From positions 97,154 to 161,153 of the forward strand of contig NZ_KE386881.1 of the NCBI RefSeq assembly GCF_000429305.1: a DNA stretch of 64,000 nt. Direction: 5' to 3'. The notes beneath the pieces are model-generated. The model had not been told where the DNA came from. It did not search any database and saw only the letters and a list, made by a program, of their open reading frames with translations. The stretch is from Desulfovibrio inopinatus DSM 10711. GTDB taxonomy: Bacteria > Desulfobacterota > Desulfovibrionia > Desulfovibrionales > Desulfovibrionaceae. Within the stretch, counting starts at the first letter, position 1. Every line of letters starts with the position of its first letter. A program made the translations under genes and the position numbers. Shown piece after piece: positions 17,152 to 27,235 of the stretch.

Positions 17152-19244
17152 GATTCAAAATCAGTGACGCGAACCTCAGCCTGCCGCGTCGGTTCGCCAT
17201 CGCATAACCGTCGATAGACGGAGAGCGCCCACAGCGGAAAATAGTGTCGGTATCCATGATACCGAAGATAAAAAACCCGAGGAAATCCTGTGCCCGTATA
17301 ATGGAGCTCGTCCCAAGTCCCGTTACGCTTTTGACGAGTGACGAGATAATTGACGGCCCGACTCACCGTCTGACTGTTTACTTCTCCCGCTGCAAGCAGG
17401 CCCAGAAGCCCCCACGCGGTTTGCGAAGGCGTGCTGTCTCCTTTTCCGGCCAAGGACGGATCATTGTAGCTCAAGCATGTTTCGCCGAAGCCGCCATCCG
17501 GATTCTGGCAACTTTTCAGCCAGGCGACAGCATGTCGTATATAATCGGCCTGCATATCCTCTCCGGCCGAAGCAAGTCCGGCCAGCACCGACCAGGTTCC
17601 GTATAAATAATTGACGCCCCAGCGTCCAAACCACCCACCACAGGGTTCCTGTTCTTTTTTCAGAAAGGCGATACCGCGGGCAACAGGTTTGAAATCAGGA
17701 CCATACCCAAGCATACCGAGCATTTCGATACAACGACCGGTCAAATCGGACGTACTCGGGTCCAATAGCGCGCCGTGATCGGCAAAAGGAATATCGTTAA
17801 GATACAATGCGTCGTTGTCGATATCAAAAGCAGCCCACCCTCCGTCTGAATTCTGCATTGCAACGGTCCATCGGACCGCACGAACCAAACGTTCCCGGTA
17901 AAATGCATCGTCAAGACTCTTCGCCCGGAGCAAAGCCATGACAACCATGGAAGTATCATCGACATCGGGATACAGATTATTCTCGAATTGAAAGGCAAAG
18001 CCTCCCGGTTCAATGTGTGGCAACGTTTGTGACCAGTCTCCCGGCGTAAAAATCTGTTGATCAAAAAGCCATCGTACCCCTACATCCACGGCTGCGTGAC
18101 CTGGTCCAAGACCGGATTCACACAATGCAGACAACGATAGACACGTATCCCAAATAGGAGAGACACAGGGTTGGCACGTCGCGCAGAGAAGAGACGAAGC
18201 CTGGTCGGCAACCTGACTGGGGTCAAGTTCCGGTGCAGCAGAGAGTTCCGCCCCAGAGATGACACAAGCAGATGGTCCGCCAGCATTGCCTTTCCCAATA
18301 TCGATTTTACCGAGCATGAGATCGTCCAGCGCCTTCATGCCACGGACGAAATCAGGATCGTCATCCGATGCTCCATACACCCGAAGAGCCATCACCGCAT
18401 TGGCCATGGCCGGATAAATGGCACCGATGCCGCCTGCTCCCTGCATACGCTCGCGAGTCCAGATAAGGGCCATGGCCACAGCTTTTTCATGCAGCTTTTT
18501 CGGCAAACGATGCATGACGCGTTTCAACGTACGGTCGAGAAGAATGAAGAGGTTTTTCCGTGAGCTTTGTGGAACGAAACCGTCGATATGAACGATTTTT
18601 GTAGCGGGTTTGACAAACAATTCAAAAAGACATTCTCGCGGTTCCAACTGACAAATTGGCTGTTTTGCATACAACAACAGCAGCGGAACCATAACTGTAC
18701 GCGACCAGTAGGAAACCTTGGACAGGTGAAAAAAGAACCAACGCGGCAACAAGACAATTTCCACAGGCATCGCTGGAGCGGTATGCCAAGGGATTTGTCC
18801 AAAAAGTGCGAGCGTAATGCGGGTAAACACATTAACAGCAGCAGCTCCGCCCAGACTCAGAATACACTGCCTTGCACGCACCATATGCGGAGCATTCTGG
18901 TCTTCCCCCATAAGTTTGAGAGCAAAATAGGCTTTCACGGACGCACTGACGTCCGCCGGGCCATCGACATCAAAGAGCGGCCACCCACCATCCGGCATTT
19001 GTTTGGCAAGCAGGTAATTCCGTACCCGACGCCGAAAGTCGTCTCCGGGATCACGCCCGAGAAACCGTTGCAACATGACATATTCAGCGGGAATAGTGAC
19101 ATCGGCTTCAAGGTCAAAAACCCAGCATCCCTCCCGCTGCTGCCGAACAAGAAGGAATTCGATCGCTTTTTTGGCCGCCTCACGTGCACGTTGGCCAGCA
19201 AGCGAAATTGGCTTCATCCCGCCAACCGTATTGAAATAGTTCAT
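17127..19244 (-). CDS. shc: squalene-hopene cyclase
   Basis: Cyclises squalene to hopene/hopanol at the inner membrane. The catalytic acid motif DVDDTSMV (family DxDDTA) is present, with repeated QW motifs: QQREGCW, DGGWPLFD, NSDGGWAAFD, CGGWFGRWG, NPDGGFGE and QKRNGTWDE. The length (~705 from ATG 19244) is slightly longer than the usual 630-690. Other possible starts are 19283 and 19217. The neighbouring GT21-like gene on the same strand supports hopanoid or lipid work. No other hpn genes are in the window. Confidence 0.93.
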   Translation of the reverse strand: MNYFNTVGGMKPISLAGQRAREAAKKAIEFLLVRQQREGCWVFDLEADVTIPAEYVMLQRFLGRDPGDDFRRRVRNYLLAKQMPDGGWPLFDVDGPADVSASVKAYFALKLMGEDQNAPHMVRARQCILSLGGAAAVNVFTRITLALFGQIPWHTAPAMPVEIVLLPRWFFFHLSKVSYWSRTVMVPLLLLYAKQPICQLEPRECLFELFVKPATKIVHIDGFVPQSSRKNLFILLDRTLKRVMHRLPKKLHEKAVAMALIWTRERMQGAGGIGAIYPAMANAVMALRVYGASDDDPDFVRGMKALDDLMLGKIDIGKGNAGGPSACVISGAELSAAPELDPSQVADQASSLLCATCQPCVSPIWDTCLSLSALCESGLGPGHAAVDVGVRWLFDQQIFTPGDWSQTLPHIEPGGFAFQFENNLYPDVDDTSMVVMALLRAKSLDDAFYRERLVRAVRWTVAMQNSDGGWAAFDIDNDALYLNDIPFADHGALLDPSTSDLTGRCIEMLGMLGYGPDFKPVARGIAFLKKEQEPCGGWFGRWGVNYLYGTWSVLAGLASAGEDMQADYIRHAVAWLKSCQNPDGGFGETCLSYNDPSLAGKGDSTPSQTAWGLLGLLAAGEVNSQTVSRAVNYLVTRQKRNGTWDELHYTGTGFPRVFYLRYHGYRHYFPLWALSVYRRLCDGEPTRQAEVRVTDFESYACLGGL

Positions 19245-19276
19245 GGTTGCCCTTTGTGGCCCACACGTCATACAAA

Positions 19277-19302
19277 CGACCAACAGCGTACGCCGTTGGT
19301 CG
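19277..19302. promoter_or_regulatory. dyad upstream of the cyclase gene
   Basis: CGACCAAC (19277-19284) and GTTGGTCG (19295-19302) enclose GCGTACGC with one mismatched base on each side. It lies 33 bases upstream of the cyclase ATG and has no T-tract, so an operator is more likely than a terminator. Confidence 0.4.
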
Positions 19303-19448
19303 GTTTAAAACGCTCTCTTCAGGTTATCGTGAAAGAAAATTGCTGTCATGGCCGCCCGCAATTGTCAACATAAGCAGATTGACCGGTTAAGACCCAATAG
19401 ATACATACAAGGCCAAGGAGCCTGATAAGGTCTTGTTAAGGAGAAACT

Positions 19449-20006
19449 ATGCGGATTTGTCTTACTTTGGTCTTCGTGCTGGTCGGAATACTCATGACGC
19501 ATGGCGTCTGTTTTGCCGAACCCCACGGTTTCGGAGGCTTTCGCTTCGGAGATCCTGCCCCCCACACAGCACAACTCACACCAATCACTCGCTCGGAACT
19601 CCTCGGCGCGAAAAGTCCAGAATCCCGGTGTGTTGGCTTGTTTGTCAAAAAAGATCCCATAACGTCCTTCCATGGAGTAAAAACGACTCGGGTTATATAT
19701 AAATTTGTCAAAGATAAATTTTTTGGCGTTCTGATTGAATGCAAGGACACCGATACCAGTTACAACGCGCTTATCCGGAAGCTCATCAGCAAGTATGGAC
19801 GGCCTTACGGGATGAAGGCGGCCAAGGGCATGTACTTCTGGTACTTCGACCATGTCAATCTCACGGTCTACAAATCCATGCTTTCCAACACGCTTACCAT
19901 CGAGTTCGAATACTCTCCTTTGCTCACCGAGTCCTACACCTGCCTGGAAGAAGAGTTCAATACCGTCGTCGAGGAGCGTTATCCCGGCGTCATAACCACC
20001 CGATAA
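19449..20006 (+). CDS. exported protein, unknown
   Basis: 185 residues with a signal peptide (hydrophobic core LTLVFVLVGILM, cleavage likely after CFA). The mature part begins HGFGGFRFGDPAP, a pattern seen in small periplasmic proteins of unknown role, and later LIRKLISKYGRPYG and YFWYFDHVNLTVY. AAGGAG lies 6 bases before the ATG. It is followed ten bases later by another exported protein, so the two are probably co-transcribed. Confidence 0.75.
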   Translation: MRICLTLVFVLVGILMTHGVCFAEPHGFGGFRFGDPAPHTAQLTPITRSELLGAKSPESRCVGLFVKKDPITSFHGVKTTRVIYKFVKDKFFGVLIECKDTDTSYNALIRKLISKYGRPYGMKAAKGMYFWYFDHVNLTVYKSMLSNTLTIEFEYSPLLTESYTCLEEEFNTVVEERYPGVITTR

Positions 20007-20016
20007 TGGAGGTTTC

Positions 20017-20454
20017 ATGACACGTCGATTTTTCCTCACCCTGTGCTTGGTCGGCGTTATCGTTTTGCCCCTCTGCCTCATCGTACATACGGCAGCGGCC
20101 CAAAACATTGTCATAGACGGCCTGCCCTCCCAAAAAGCAAGCGCCAGCGCGACAGAGGCACGGCTTGATGCCCTTGACGCGACGCAAAGCCAAGACTTCA
20201 GACTCAAGATCATCAAAAGTGACGGTCAATATTTATGGGCCAGTCGAGGCAACAAACCTCTGTCGCACGTTGTCAGCGGGGTCTTTCATATCTTTTACGA
20301 CACAACCGGTGGCGGATACGTCAAAATTATCGACTGGGCACCGCTCCCTCCATCCATGAAAAAAAACAACACCGGTGTCAGCTACTTTGAATTCATTTCA
20401 AGCGGCATGAAAACAATCACGTACTTCGGTTCGGCCGATTCCTTCACCCCCTGA
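20017..20454 (+). CDS. exported protein, unknown
   Basis: 145 residues. A signal peptide (FFLTLCLVGVIVLPLCLIV ... TAAAQ) is followed by a short coiled-looking stretch (SATEARLDALDATQSQ) and a beta-rich body with IFYDTTGGGYVKIIDW. TGGAGG lies 5 bases before the ATG. It shares an apparent operon with the preceding gene. No family recognised. Confidence 0.75.
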   Translation: MTRRFFLTLCLVGVIVLPLCLIVHTAAAQNIVIDGLPSQKASASATEARLDALDATQSQDFRLKIIKSDGQYLWASRGNKPLSHVVSGVFHIFYDTTGGGYVKIIDWAPLPPSMKKNNTGVSYFEFISSGMKTITYFGSADSFTP

Positions 20455-20672
20455 CGGCGTTCGTAAGCGTACGACATATTGCTCTTCGTCAAGGGGCTTC
20501 CATGGACCGCATTCAATACGTGCCAGCAAGAATATATTGTGGTATGCAAGTGTAATCGGAGTGAAGCATACGATGCATTTAGCGTCGTCATGTTTATTAC
20601 CGTTGCAATATGTGAGCATCACAAAATATGACGTTCCCATAACCGGCCTCTGCCGGGAATGCAGGATAACAC

Positions 20673-23600
20673 GTGAATACCGCCCCGCTATTTTCACACA
20701 AATCGCCTTCCCTGTCTTTCATCAGTCGGCGTTTTCTGTTTTTGGGAAGCGCGATATCGATTATCCTTATCCTTCTCTACAGTATCATTCTTGTTGTCGA
20801 CCTTAATAAAGAGCGGCGCAACGCAATCGCATTCCTGATTTCATCAAACAATGCGACGCTTGCAATAGAAAAATCCAATATAGAAACCCTCTTTCTCACG
20901 GCGTTTTCCGAAATTCAGTTCCTGCCCAATATGTACGACATGCAACTCTTTCTTGCGGCACAAACCCCATACGCTCAGTCGCGACTTGAAAACAACCTTT
21001 CACAACTCTATTACAGCACACTTTCGTACCAACATATCCATCTCATACGACCGAATGGCGAGGAAGTGATTTCCATTACAAATGGCGATATAGACGCACT
21101 GGATAAACCTCTCAACGTTTCTGCAGAGCTGTATTTCCAAAAAGGCATGAAACTTACTCGAGGGGAAATCAGTATTGAGGATGTAGACAATATTGGGCCC
21201 AACGACCATCGCGTTGCTCCGCAGCCAGGTTTTCAACTTATTACCAAAGTCTATGATATCTCTGACAAATTTTTTGGACTTCTCGTCTTGGAATACAATG
21301 CTTCAATCTTTCTCAACCAACTTCCTCTTCCTTCTCAGCTATCATCATGGTTTGTCTCATTAGCCAATGAGCAAGGAGAGTGGATCGTTCCTCCCAAAGT
21401 ATCATCAGGCGACAACACATCTCCAGCACAGCATCCTCCAAAGTATCAAGATACATTTCCCCAAATATGGCAAGACGCCCGTTCTTCCGAATCAGGTTCT
21501 GTTGTGACAGAGAATGGACTCTTGAGTTACCAAACTATCCATATTGCTCACCTCGCCGACCGCATGCGTTCCGACTTTCATATTGTCACGGAATCATCCA
21601 ATAATTTACTGCTCACGGCGGTCATTCCTCCGCCTGCATTATCCGAGCATTTGCTCCCACTTATAAACCGCTTTTTTATATTGCTTGGCGCTGGTTCTAT
21701 TGTTCTCATATTACTGACCTGCTTTGCCGTCTCCGCCTGGGACAGTCGCTTACGCTCAGAACGTCGAGCCAAGGAACACGCACAAAAACTGACACAACTC
21801 AATAGCAACCTGGCGCAGGAAGCTGCAAAACGAGCGCAAGCCCAAGAAGAAGCCGCAACAGAACGTGCCCGCCTGCTTACTTTTCTTGACGCGGCTGATC
21901 GTGTGGGTGTTATCGTCACCGACGTAACTGGTATTATCCGTTTTGTTAGTCGTGGAGCCGAAATTCTTCTCGGCTACCGCGCTGAAGAACTCGTCGACAA
22001 GATGACACCGGTGATCTTCCATGATCCACAAGAAACTGAAGAACTAGCGTTGAGTATTAAAGCGGAGACCGGTCGCCTCCCCTCCCCATTTGAAGCACTA
22101 ATCCATTTCGCCAAACAAGGGAGGCAAGACGCAGGAGACCGTATTCTTATATCGAAAGACGGGAAACACATCCCTGTCAATTTTGTTGTCTCCCCTATCT
22201 ACGATGAAAACCAATTGCTGACTGGATTCATCGGCGTTGCCATCGATATTAGTGAACAGCACAAAGCCATGCTTGCGGTGAGGGAGTCGGCCGCACGCTT
22301 CGAAGCCATGAGTGAAGCATCCCATGACGCCCAGGTACTCATCAATGCCTCTGGAAACATACTGTATTGGAATAGCGCTGCAGAAGCCCTTTTCGGCTAC
22401 AGTGCCGAAGAAGCACTGGGAAAAGATGTCCATAATATGGTCGCACTTCCAGAACAGAGATCACAAGCACGAAAGGGATTACGCCATTTTTCAGAATCTG
22501 GACGCGGTGAAGCCATTGGGAATGTACTCGAGTTCGAAGCACTACGAAAAGATGGTTCACGAGTGCAAATCGAACGCGCAGTGGCATCGTTCCACTTCGA
22601 AGGGAAATGGTACGCTGTCGGCAATGTTCGCGATATTACAGAACGCAAAGCCATCGAACAACAATTACGCACCAGTCAGGAACGTCTTGATCTCGCACTG
22701 GAGGGTGGTGGTCTCGGGCTTTGGGATTGGAATATCACGACCGGTGAACTTTATTTCAATGATCAATGGACCGGCATGCTCGGCTATGATCGAAAGGAAA
22801 TCACCCCGTTTTTTATACACTGGTTGCAGTTAATCCATCATGATGACCTGGCAGAAGTAAAAGCAGGTCTCAATATGCATTTAAACGGGGAAACACCTGT
22901 TTTTCGTGCCGAATACCGTATGAAATCCAAAGAGGGTATTTGGAAATGGATTCTTTCCATGGGCAAAGTGGTCGAACGCGATTCCCTGGGACGCCCTCAC
23001 CGTGCTGTAGGGACACATATGGATATCACCGAGACAAAAAGAGTTGAAGAAGCCCTTCGAGAAAGTCGGGAACTCTTACGCGCTACGCAAGATATCGCCA
23101 TGGTTGGAGGCTGGCAATACGACGTGGCCACCGGCACGCTCACCTGGACAGACCAAGTGTATACCATTCACGAACTTCCTATCGGCACAACAGTGTCCAT
23201 AGAACAAGCCGCGGCATTCTACCCTCCGGAATATCGAGACATTATACAGAATGCGTTTAAAGCCTGCCTCAACGACGGAACTCCATACAATCTCGAACTC
23301 GAACTCCTGACGGCATCCGGCACACGAAAATATGTTCGGGCGATGGGAGCGGCGGAAACCAATCATGGTCATGTTGTGAAAGTTTCCGGAACATTGCAGG
23401 ACGTGAACGACCGAAAAGTTGCCGAGCACCAGCTTGAAGAACTCAAGAGACGTTTGGAACTCGCTCTTGTCTCATCGGACTCGGGCCTGTGGGATTGGAA
23501 CGTGATCACAGGAGATCTCTATATAGATGACAAATGGGCGGCTATTCTCGGGTATACCAGAGATGAATTGCCTCCACATGTCTCGACATGGGAAAAAACC

Positions 23601-26069
23601 GTTCATCCTGAAGATATGTCAGGTGTTATGGTACGACTCGAAAAAAGTCACCGTCCCGACGCAACCGAACTCTACGAAGCAGAATATCGCGCCCCGACCA
23701 AAAGTGGTGAACAGATATGGATTCTTGCTCGTGGTCGAGTGGTCGAACGTGACGAGAACGGCGCGCCTTTGCGTATGATTGGCATCATCCAAGACATCAC
23801 TGCAAGAAAGAACCTTGAAGAACGATTGCGCCTGGCGACGGAAGAGGCCACGCAAGCCAGTCGAGCCAAAAGCGACTTTCTTGCGCGAATGAGCCACGAA
23901 ATTCGCACACCGATGAACGCTATTATCGGCTTGTCTCACCTTGCGCTGCAAACGTCTCTCGATGCACAGCAACACGGCTATATCATCAAAGTACAAAACT
24001 CAGCGAAAGCCCTGTTGGGCATCATCAACGACATCCTCGACTTCTCGAAAATCGAAGCGGGAAAACTTGTTCTCGAACATACGAACTTCAATCTCGACAC
24101 CACAATGGCCGATCTCGCCAACGTTGCCGGCCTGAGCGCCGAACAAAAAGGCCTCGAATTTATTATTTCGACGGCTCCCGATGTTCCGCGACAACTGACT
24201 GGGGATCCGCTCCGGCTCAGCCAAGTTCTCCTCAATCTGACGGCTAATGCAGTCAAATTCACGGACTCAGGGGAAGTCATGGTGTCTGTCGGGATGAAGC
24301 AAGCGACCAATAGTCGCGTCACATTGGAATTCTGTGTGCAAGACACAGGAGTCGGGTTGACAGAAAAACAAATTCAACGCTTATTCGAGTCGTTTACTCA
24401 GGCTGATGAATCCACCACACGCAAATATGGAGGAACAGGACTCGGACTGACCATCAGCAAACGACTCGTCGAGTTGATGGGGGGAGAAATATGGGTCCAC
24501 TCCATTCCGGGACAAGGCAGTGCATTTCATTTCACGATTGTTTTAGACCGCCCCACAAACCAGGGTGAGACCGTACGGAACTTATGTTCCCATTTTCTTG
24601 GAAAGCGTACCCTCGTTGTGGATGACAACATGACAGCCCGTCAAATCCTGACCCGTGACCTCGAATCACTCTGCTTCAGCGTAACAAGTTGTGCTTCAGA
24701 AAAAGAAGCGCTCCGTTTACTCTACACAGAAGGACCAACGTATACATTTATTTTCATTGATAGTCAGACATCTGATATCAATACACTCGAACTCGTCCAC
24801 ACCATCCGGCGTGATCCAGCATTCACAGACACAAAAATTGTACTCCTCACGACCAATGAACACATCGATATTATTCCCCAAGCACAACAGGCCGGGGTCG
24901 ACACCGTTCTTGTCAAACCCGTGCATCGCTCGTTGTTATATGACACTTTGACACAAACCCTTCACGAACAAACTCTCATTTTAGACTCTCCTCAACCTGA
25001 TACCGACCTTGAAACTGCATTGAGGCGTATTCGCGAGGCAACGATTCTCGTTGTTGAAGACAATCCCATAAATCAGCAAGTAGCGCAGGAACTTCTTGAA
25101 AATGAAGGCTTTGTGGTCACTTTGGCCGATAGCGGCAAAGCCGCCATCCAGCTCCTCAAGAGCACCACATTTGATATTGTACTTATGGATGTCCAGATGC
25201 CGGGAATGGATGGGTACGAGGCAACACGTGCCATACGAAACCAATTGAAGCTTGTGGATATTCCTATCATTGCCATGACCGCTCATGCGCTTGTCGGCGA
25301 CCGTGAGAAAAGCCTCAAATCCGGTATGAATGAGCATATTACAAAACCAATTGATCCGAGCATCCTGTTTAAGACCCTGACGAAGTGGATTCTTCCCAGG
25401 AACAAAACCATCTACCGCCCCTCAGATCGAACGCAGAAGAACATCGTCCTGCCCGACAGCTTGCCCGGCATCGATATTTCATCGGGGCTTACCCGCGTCG
25501 CTGGCAATGCATCATTGTATCGCAAGCTGTTGTGGGATTTCGTTCGTCATCACGAATCAGCAGGTACAGATTTGAATACACATCTTGCTTCCGGTGACAT
25601 AACCACGGCTTTACGTCTGCTCCATACAGTCAAAGGTGTTGCTGGCAATATTGCGGCAAAAAAATTGTCCATTGAGGCAAGAGATCTCGAACTCCGCCTG
25701 AAAGAAGAACAGACCATTCCCCCCGAAGCATTCGCCGGATTTACCCAAGCTCTCGAATCTGTTATAGAAGGAATACACCGCTTTTGCCCCGAAACAACTT
25801 CGGACGTTTCCACAGAAAGCGAAATGGATCGAACGCAGGCAGGGAAAAAAGCAGCTCACTTGTCCAGCCTGCTTGCGGAGAACAGTTTTGATGCTGAATC
25901 TGCATTTGTTGAGTTCAAGAACAGCATGGCAGGCTTGGCCGATAAACGTTTGGATGAACTCCACAGTGCCATTGACGAGTTCGACTTTGAAAAAGCGCAA
26001 AGCCTGATCACGCAACTTATAAACGAATTTGACCTTAGCCCAGGCGCTATGGGACGCCCAACATCATGA
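20673..26069 (+). CDS. very large membrane hybrid histidine kinase (sensor, five PAS, HisKA, HATPase, two REC, Hpt)
   Basis: 1798 residues, GTG start with AGGA upstream. Two membrane segments (~22-44 and ~325-352) bracket a periplasmic Cache-like sensor. Five PAS/PAC units follow to about residue 1050, three opening with LGLWDWN, VGGWQYDV or SGLWDWN. The kinase core has the His in MSHEIRTPMNAI near 1075 and GTGLGLTISKRLVELMGG. Receiver 1 (~1310-1430) keeps FIDSQTSD; receiver 2 has VLMDVQMPGMDG near 1505. An Hpt-like domain holds LLHTVKGVAG near 1650. All parts of a phosphorelay are thus in one chain. Its stop overlaps the next gene (ATGA); the downstream REC-phosphatase and REC-GGDEF proteins are likely outputs. 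Confidence 0.93.
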   Translation: MNTAPLFSHKSPSLSFISRRFLFLGSAISIILILLYSIILVVDLNKERRNAIAFLISSNNATLAIEKSNIETLFLTAFSEIQFLPNMYDMQLFLAAQTPYAQSRLENNLSQLYYSTLSYQHIHLIRPNGEEVISITNGDIDALDKPLNVSAELYFQKGMKLTRGEISIEDVDNIGPNDHRVAPQPGFQLITKVYDISDKFFGLLVLEYNASIFLNQLPLPSQLSSWFVSLANEQGEWIVPPKVSSGDNTSPAQHPPKYQDTFPQIWQDARSSESGSVVTENGLLSYQTIHIAHLADRMRSDFHIVTESSNNLLLTAVIPPPALSEHLLPLINRFFILLGAGSIVLILLTCFAVSAWDSRLRSERRAKEHAQKLTQLNSNLAQEAAKRAQAQEEAATERARLLTFLDAADRVGVIVTDVTGIIRFVSRGAEILLGYRAEELVDKMTPVIFHDPQETEELALSIKAETGRLPSPFEALIHFAKQGRQDAGDRILISKDGKHIPVNFVVSPIYDENQLLTGFIGVAIDISEQHKAMLAVRESAARFEAMSEASHDAQVLINASGNILYWNSAAEALFGYSAEEALGKDVHNMVALPEQRSQARKGLRHFSESGRGEAIGNVLEFEALRKDGSRVQIERAVASFHFEGKWYAVGNVRDITERKAIEQQLRTSQERLDLALEGGGLGLWDWNITTGELYFNDQWTGMLGYDRKEITPFFIHWLQLIHHDDLAEVKAGLNMHLNGETPVFRAEYRMKSKEGIWKWILSMGKVVERDSLGRPHRAVGTHMDITETKRVEEALRESRELLRATQDIAMVGGWQYDVATGTLTWTDQVYTIHELPIGTTVSIEQAAAFYPPEYRDIIQNAFKACLNDGTPYNLELELLTASGTRKYVRAMGAAETNHGHVVKVSGTLQDVNDRKVAEHQLEELKRRLELALVSSDSGLWDWNVITGDLYIDDKWAAILGYTRDELPPHVSTWEKTVHPEDMSGVMVRLEKSHRPDATELYEAEYRAPTKSGEQIWILARGRVVERDENGAPLRMIGIIQDITARKNLEERLRLATEEATQASRAKSDFLARMSHEIRTPMNAIIGLSHLALQTSLDAQQHGYIIKVQNSAKALLGIINDILDFSKIEAGKLVLEHTNFNLDTTMADLANVAGLSAEQKGLEFIISTAPDVPRQLTGDPLRLSQVLLNLTANAVKFTDSGEVMVSVGMKQATNSRVTLEFCVQDTGVGLTEKQIQRLFESFTQADESTTRKYGGTGLGLTISKRLVELMGGEIWVHSIPGQGSAFHFTIVLDRPTNQGETVRNLCSHFLGKRTLVVDDNMTARQILTRDLESLCFSVTSCASEKEALRLLYTEGPTYTFIFIDSQTSDINTLELVHTIRRDPAFTDTKIVLLTTNEHIDIIPQAQQAGVDTVLVKPVHRSLLYDTLTQTLHEQTLILDSPQPDTDLETALRRIREATILVVEDNPINQQVAQELLENEGFVVTLADSGKAAIQLLKSTTFDIVLMDVQMPGMDGYEATRAIRNQLKLVDIPIIAMTAHALVGDREKSLKSGMNEHITKPIDPSILFKTLTKWILPRNKTIYRPSDRTQKNIVLPDSLPGIDISSGLTRVAGNASLYRKLLWDFVRHHESAGTDLNTHLASGDITTALRLLHTVKGVAGNIAAKKLSIEARDLELRLKEEQTIPPEAFAGFTQALESVIEGIHRFCPETTSDVSTESEMDRTQAGKKAAHLSSLLAENSFDAESAFVEFKNSMAGLADKRLDELHSAIDEFDFEKAQSLITQLINEFDLSPGAMGRPTS

Positions 26070-27235
26070 CCGATCGCCGCCGGGTACTCATTGTTGACGA
26101 TATGCCTCAAAATATTCGTATGCTCGGAGAAGCACTGCGTGCCGACTACGAAATTAATGTCGCGACGTCAGGACAAAAAGCACTCGATATCGCTTTTTCC
26201 TCTACTCCACCCGACCTTATTCTTCTTGACGTCATGATGCCTCAAATGGACGGCTATGAAGTAATGCAACGCCTTCAGGCCAATGAAAATACCCAGTCCA
26301 TCCCGGTTATTTTTGTTACAGCAAAAGATGAGGAAAAAGACGAAGAAGTCGGGCTCAAGCTCAGAGCTGTTGATTATATCACCAAGCCTATTAGTCTTCC
26401 TATTGTCAAAGCCCGAGTTGCCAATCACATGGCGTTGCTCGAAGCTCGACGTGAAGTCCAAACCGCCTACAATCAACTGTCGACGGAAATGGACAAAATG
26501 GCGGCGTTGCAAAAAAAGCTTATGCCCAACTCGGATTACCGAGATGATCATACGATTATTTCGGGGATGTACCGTCCATCCGGCAAAGCCAGTGGCGACT
26601 ATTACGACTTCTTCCGCATGGATGACCGTCTTCGTCTTGTGGTGGCCGATGTATCCGGGCACGGTGCCCGAGCAGCGTTCATTGTCGGTCTTGTGCGATC
26701 TGTTTTTCATGCAAGTCGAACGACACGCATGGGATTGGCCGACATTGCCGACATCATTAATCGCCAATTGCTCGATTCTGTGGGAGAGGAGGGGGATTTC
26801 GTCACGATGATTGCGGCCGATATCCATACGGATACGGGATATATTGATTTCATCAATGCCGGGCATTGTCCGGGAATTCTTCGGACCAGCACGAACGACT
26901 TTGTCCATCTTGAGAGTCAGACCGCCATGCTCGGACTCTTTGAAGCCGAATTTGAAGCCCAGGCCATACAGCCAGGAGAGACATTTTCTTTATTTCTCTA
27001 TACCGATGGAATTTATGAGTGGTTCATTGCGCCAGAAGAACTCTACGGAGCGAACCGCTTTGTTCAGCGCATTGAGAACGAACTCTCCAAGAATGCATTG
27101 CATCATGCAAACGATGTTCCCGGTATTGTGGCTGCAGACGCCAAGAGCACCCCGCGCTTCGAAGACGACCTTACTGCGCTCTTTATTCAATTCAGCACGA
27201 CAAGCATAGGAACACATGATGAGCCGGCCGCGTAA
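26066..27235 (+). CDS. response regulator with SpoIIE/PP2C-type Ser phosphatase output
   Basis: 389 residues: receiver (VLIVDDMPQN; phospho-Asp in LILLDVMMPQMDG near 54), a coiled linker, and a PP2C/SpoIIE domain with the metal-site signatures SGDYYDFF and VVADVSGHGARAAF, INAGHCPGIL and FLYTDGIYEW. Such proteins dephosphorylate STAS-type anti-anti-sigma factors. It overlaps the kinase gene by 4 bases and the GGDEF gene by 20. A SpoIIAA-like and an RsbW-like gene occur 20 kb away. Confidence 0.93.
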   Translation: MTDRRRVLIVDDMPQNIRMLGEALRADYEINVATSGQKALDIAFSSTPPDLILLDVMMPQMDGYEVMQRLQANENTQSIPVIFVTAKDEEKDEEVGLKLRAVDYITKPISLPIVKARVANHMALLEARREVQTAYNQLSTEMDKMAALQKKLMPNSDYRDDHTIISGMYRPSGKASGDYYDFFRMDDRLRLVVADVSGHGARAAFIVGLVRSVFHASRTTRMGLADIADIINRQLLDSVGEEGDFVTMIAADIHTDTGYIDFINAGHCPGILRTSTNDFVHLESQTAMLGLFEAEFEAQAIQPGETFSLFLYTDGIYEWFIAPEELYGANRFVQRIENELSKNALHHANDVPGIVAADAKSTPRFEDDLTALFIQFSTTSIGTHDEPAA

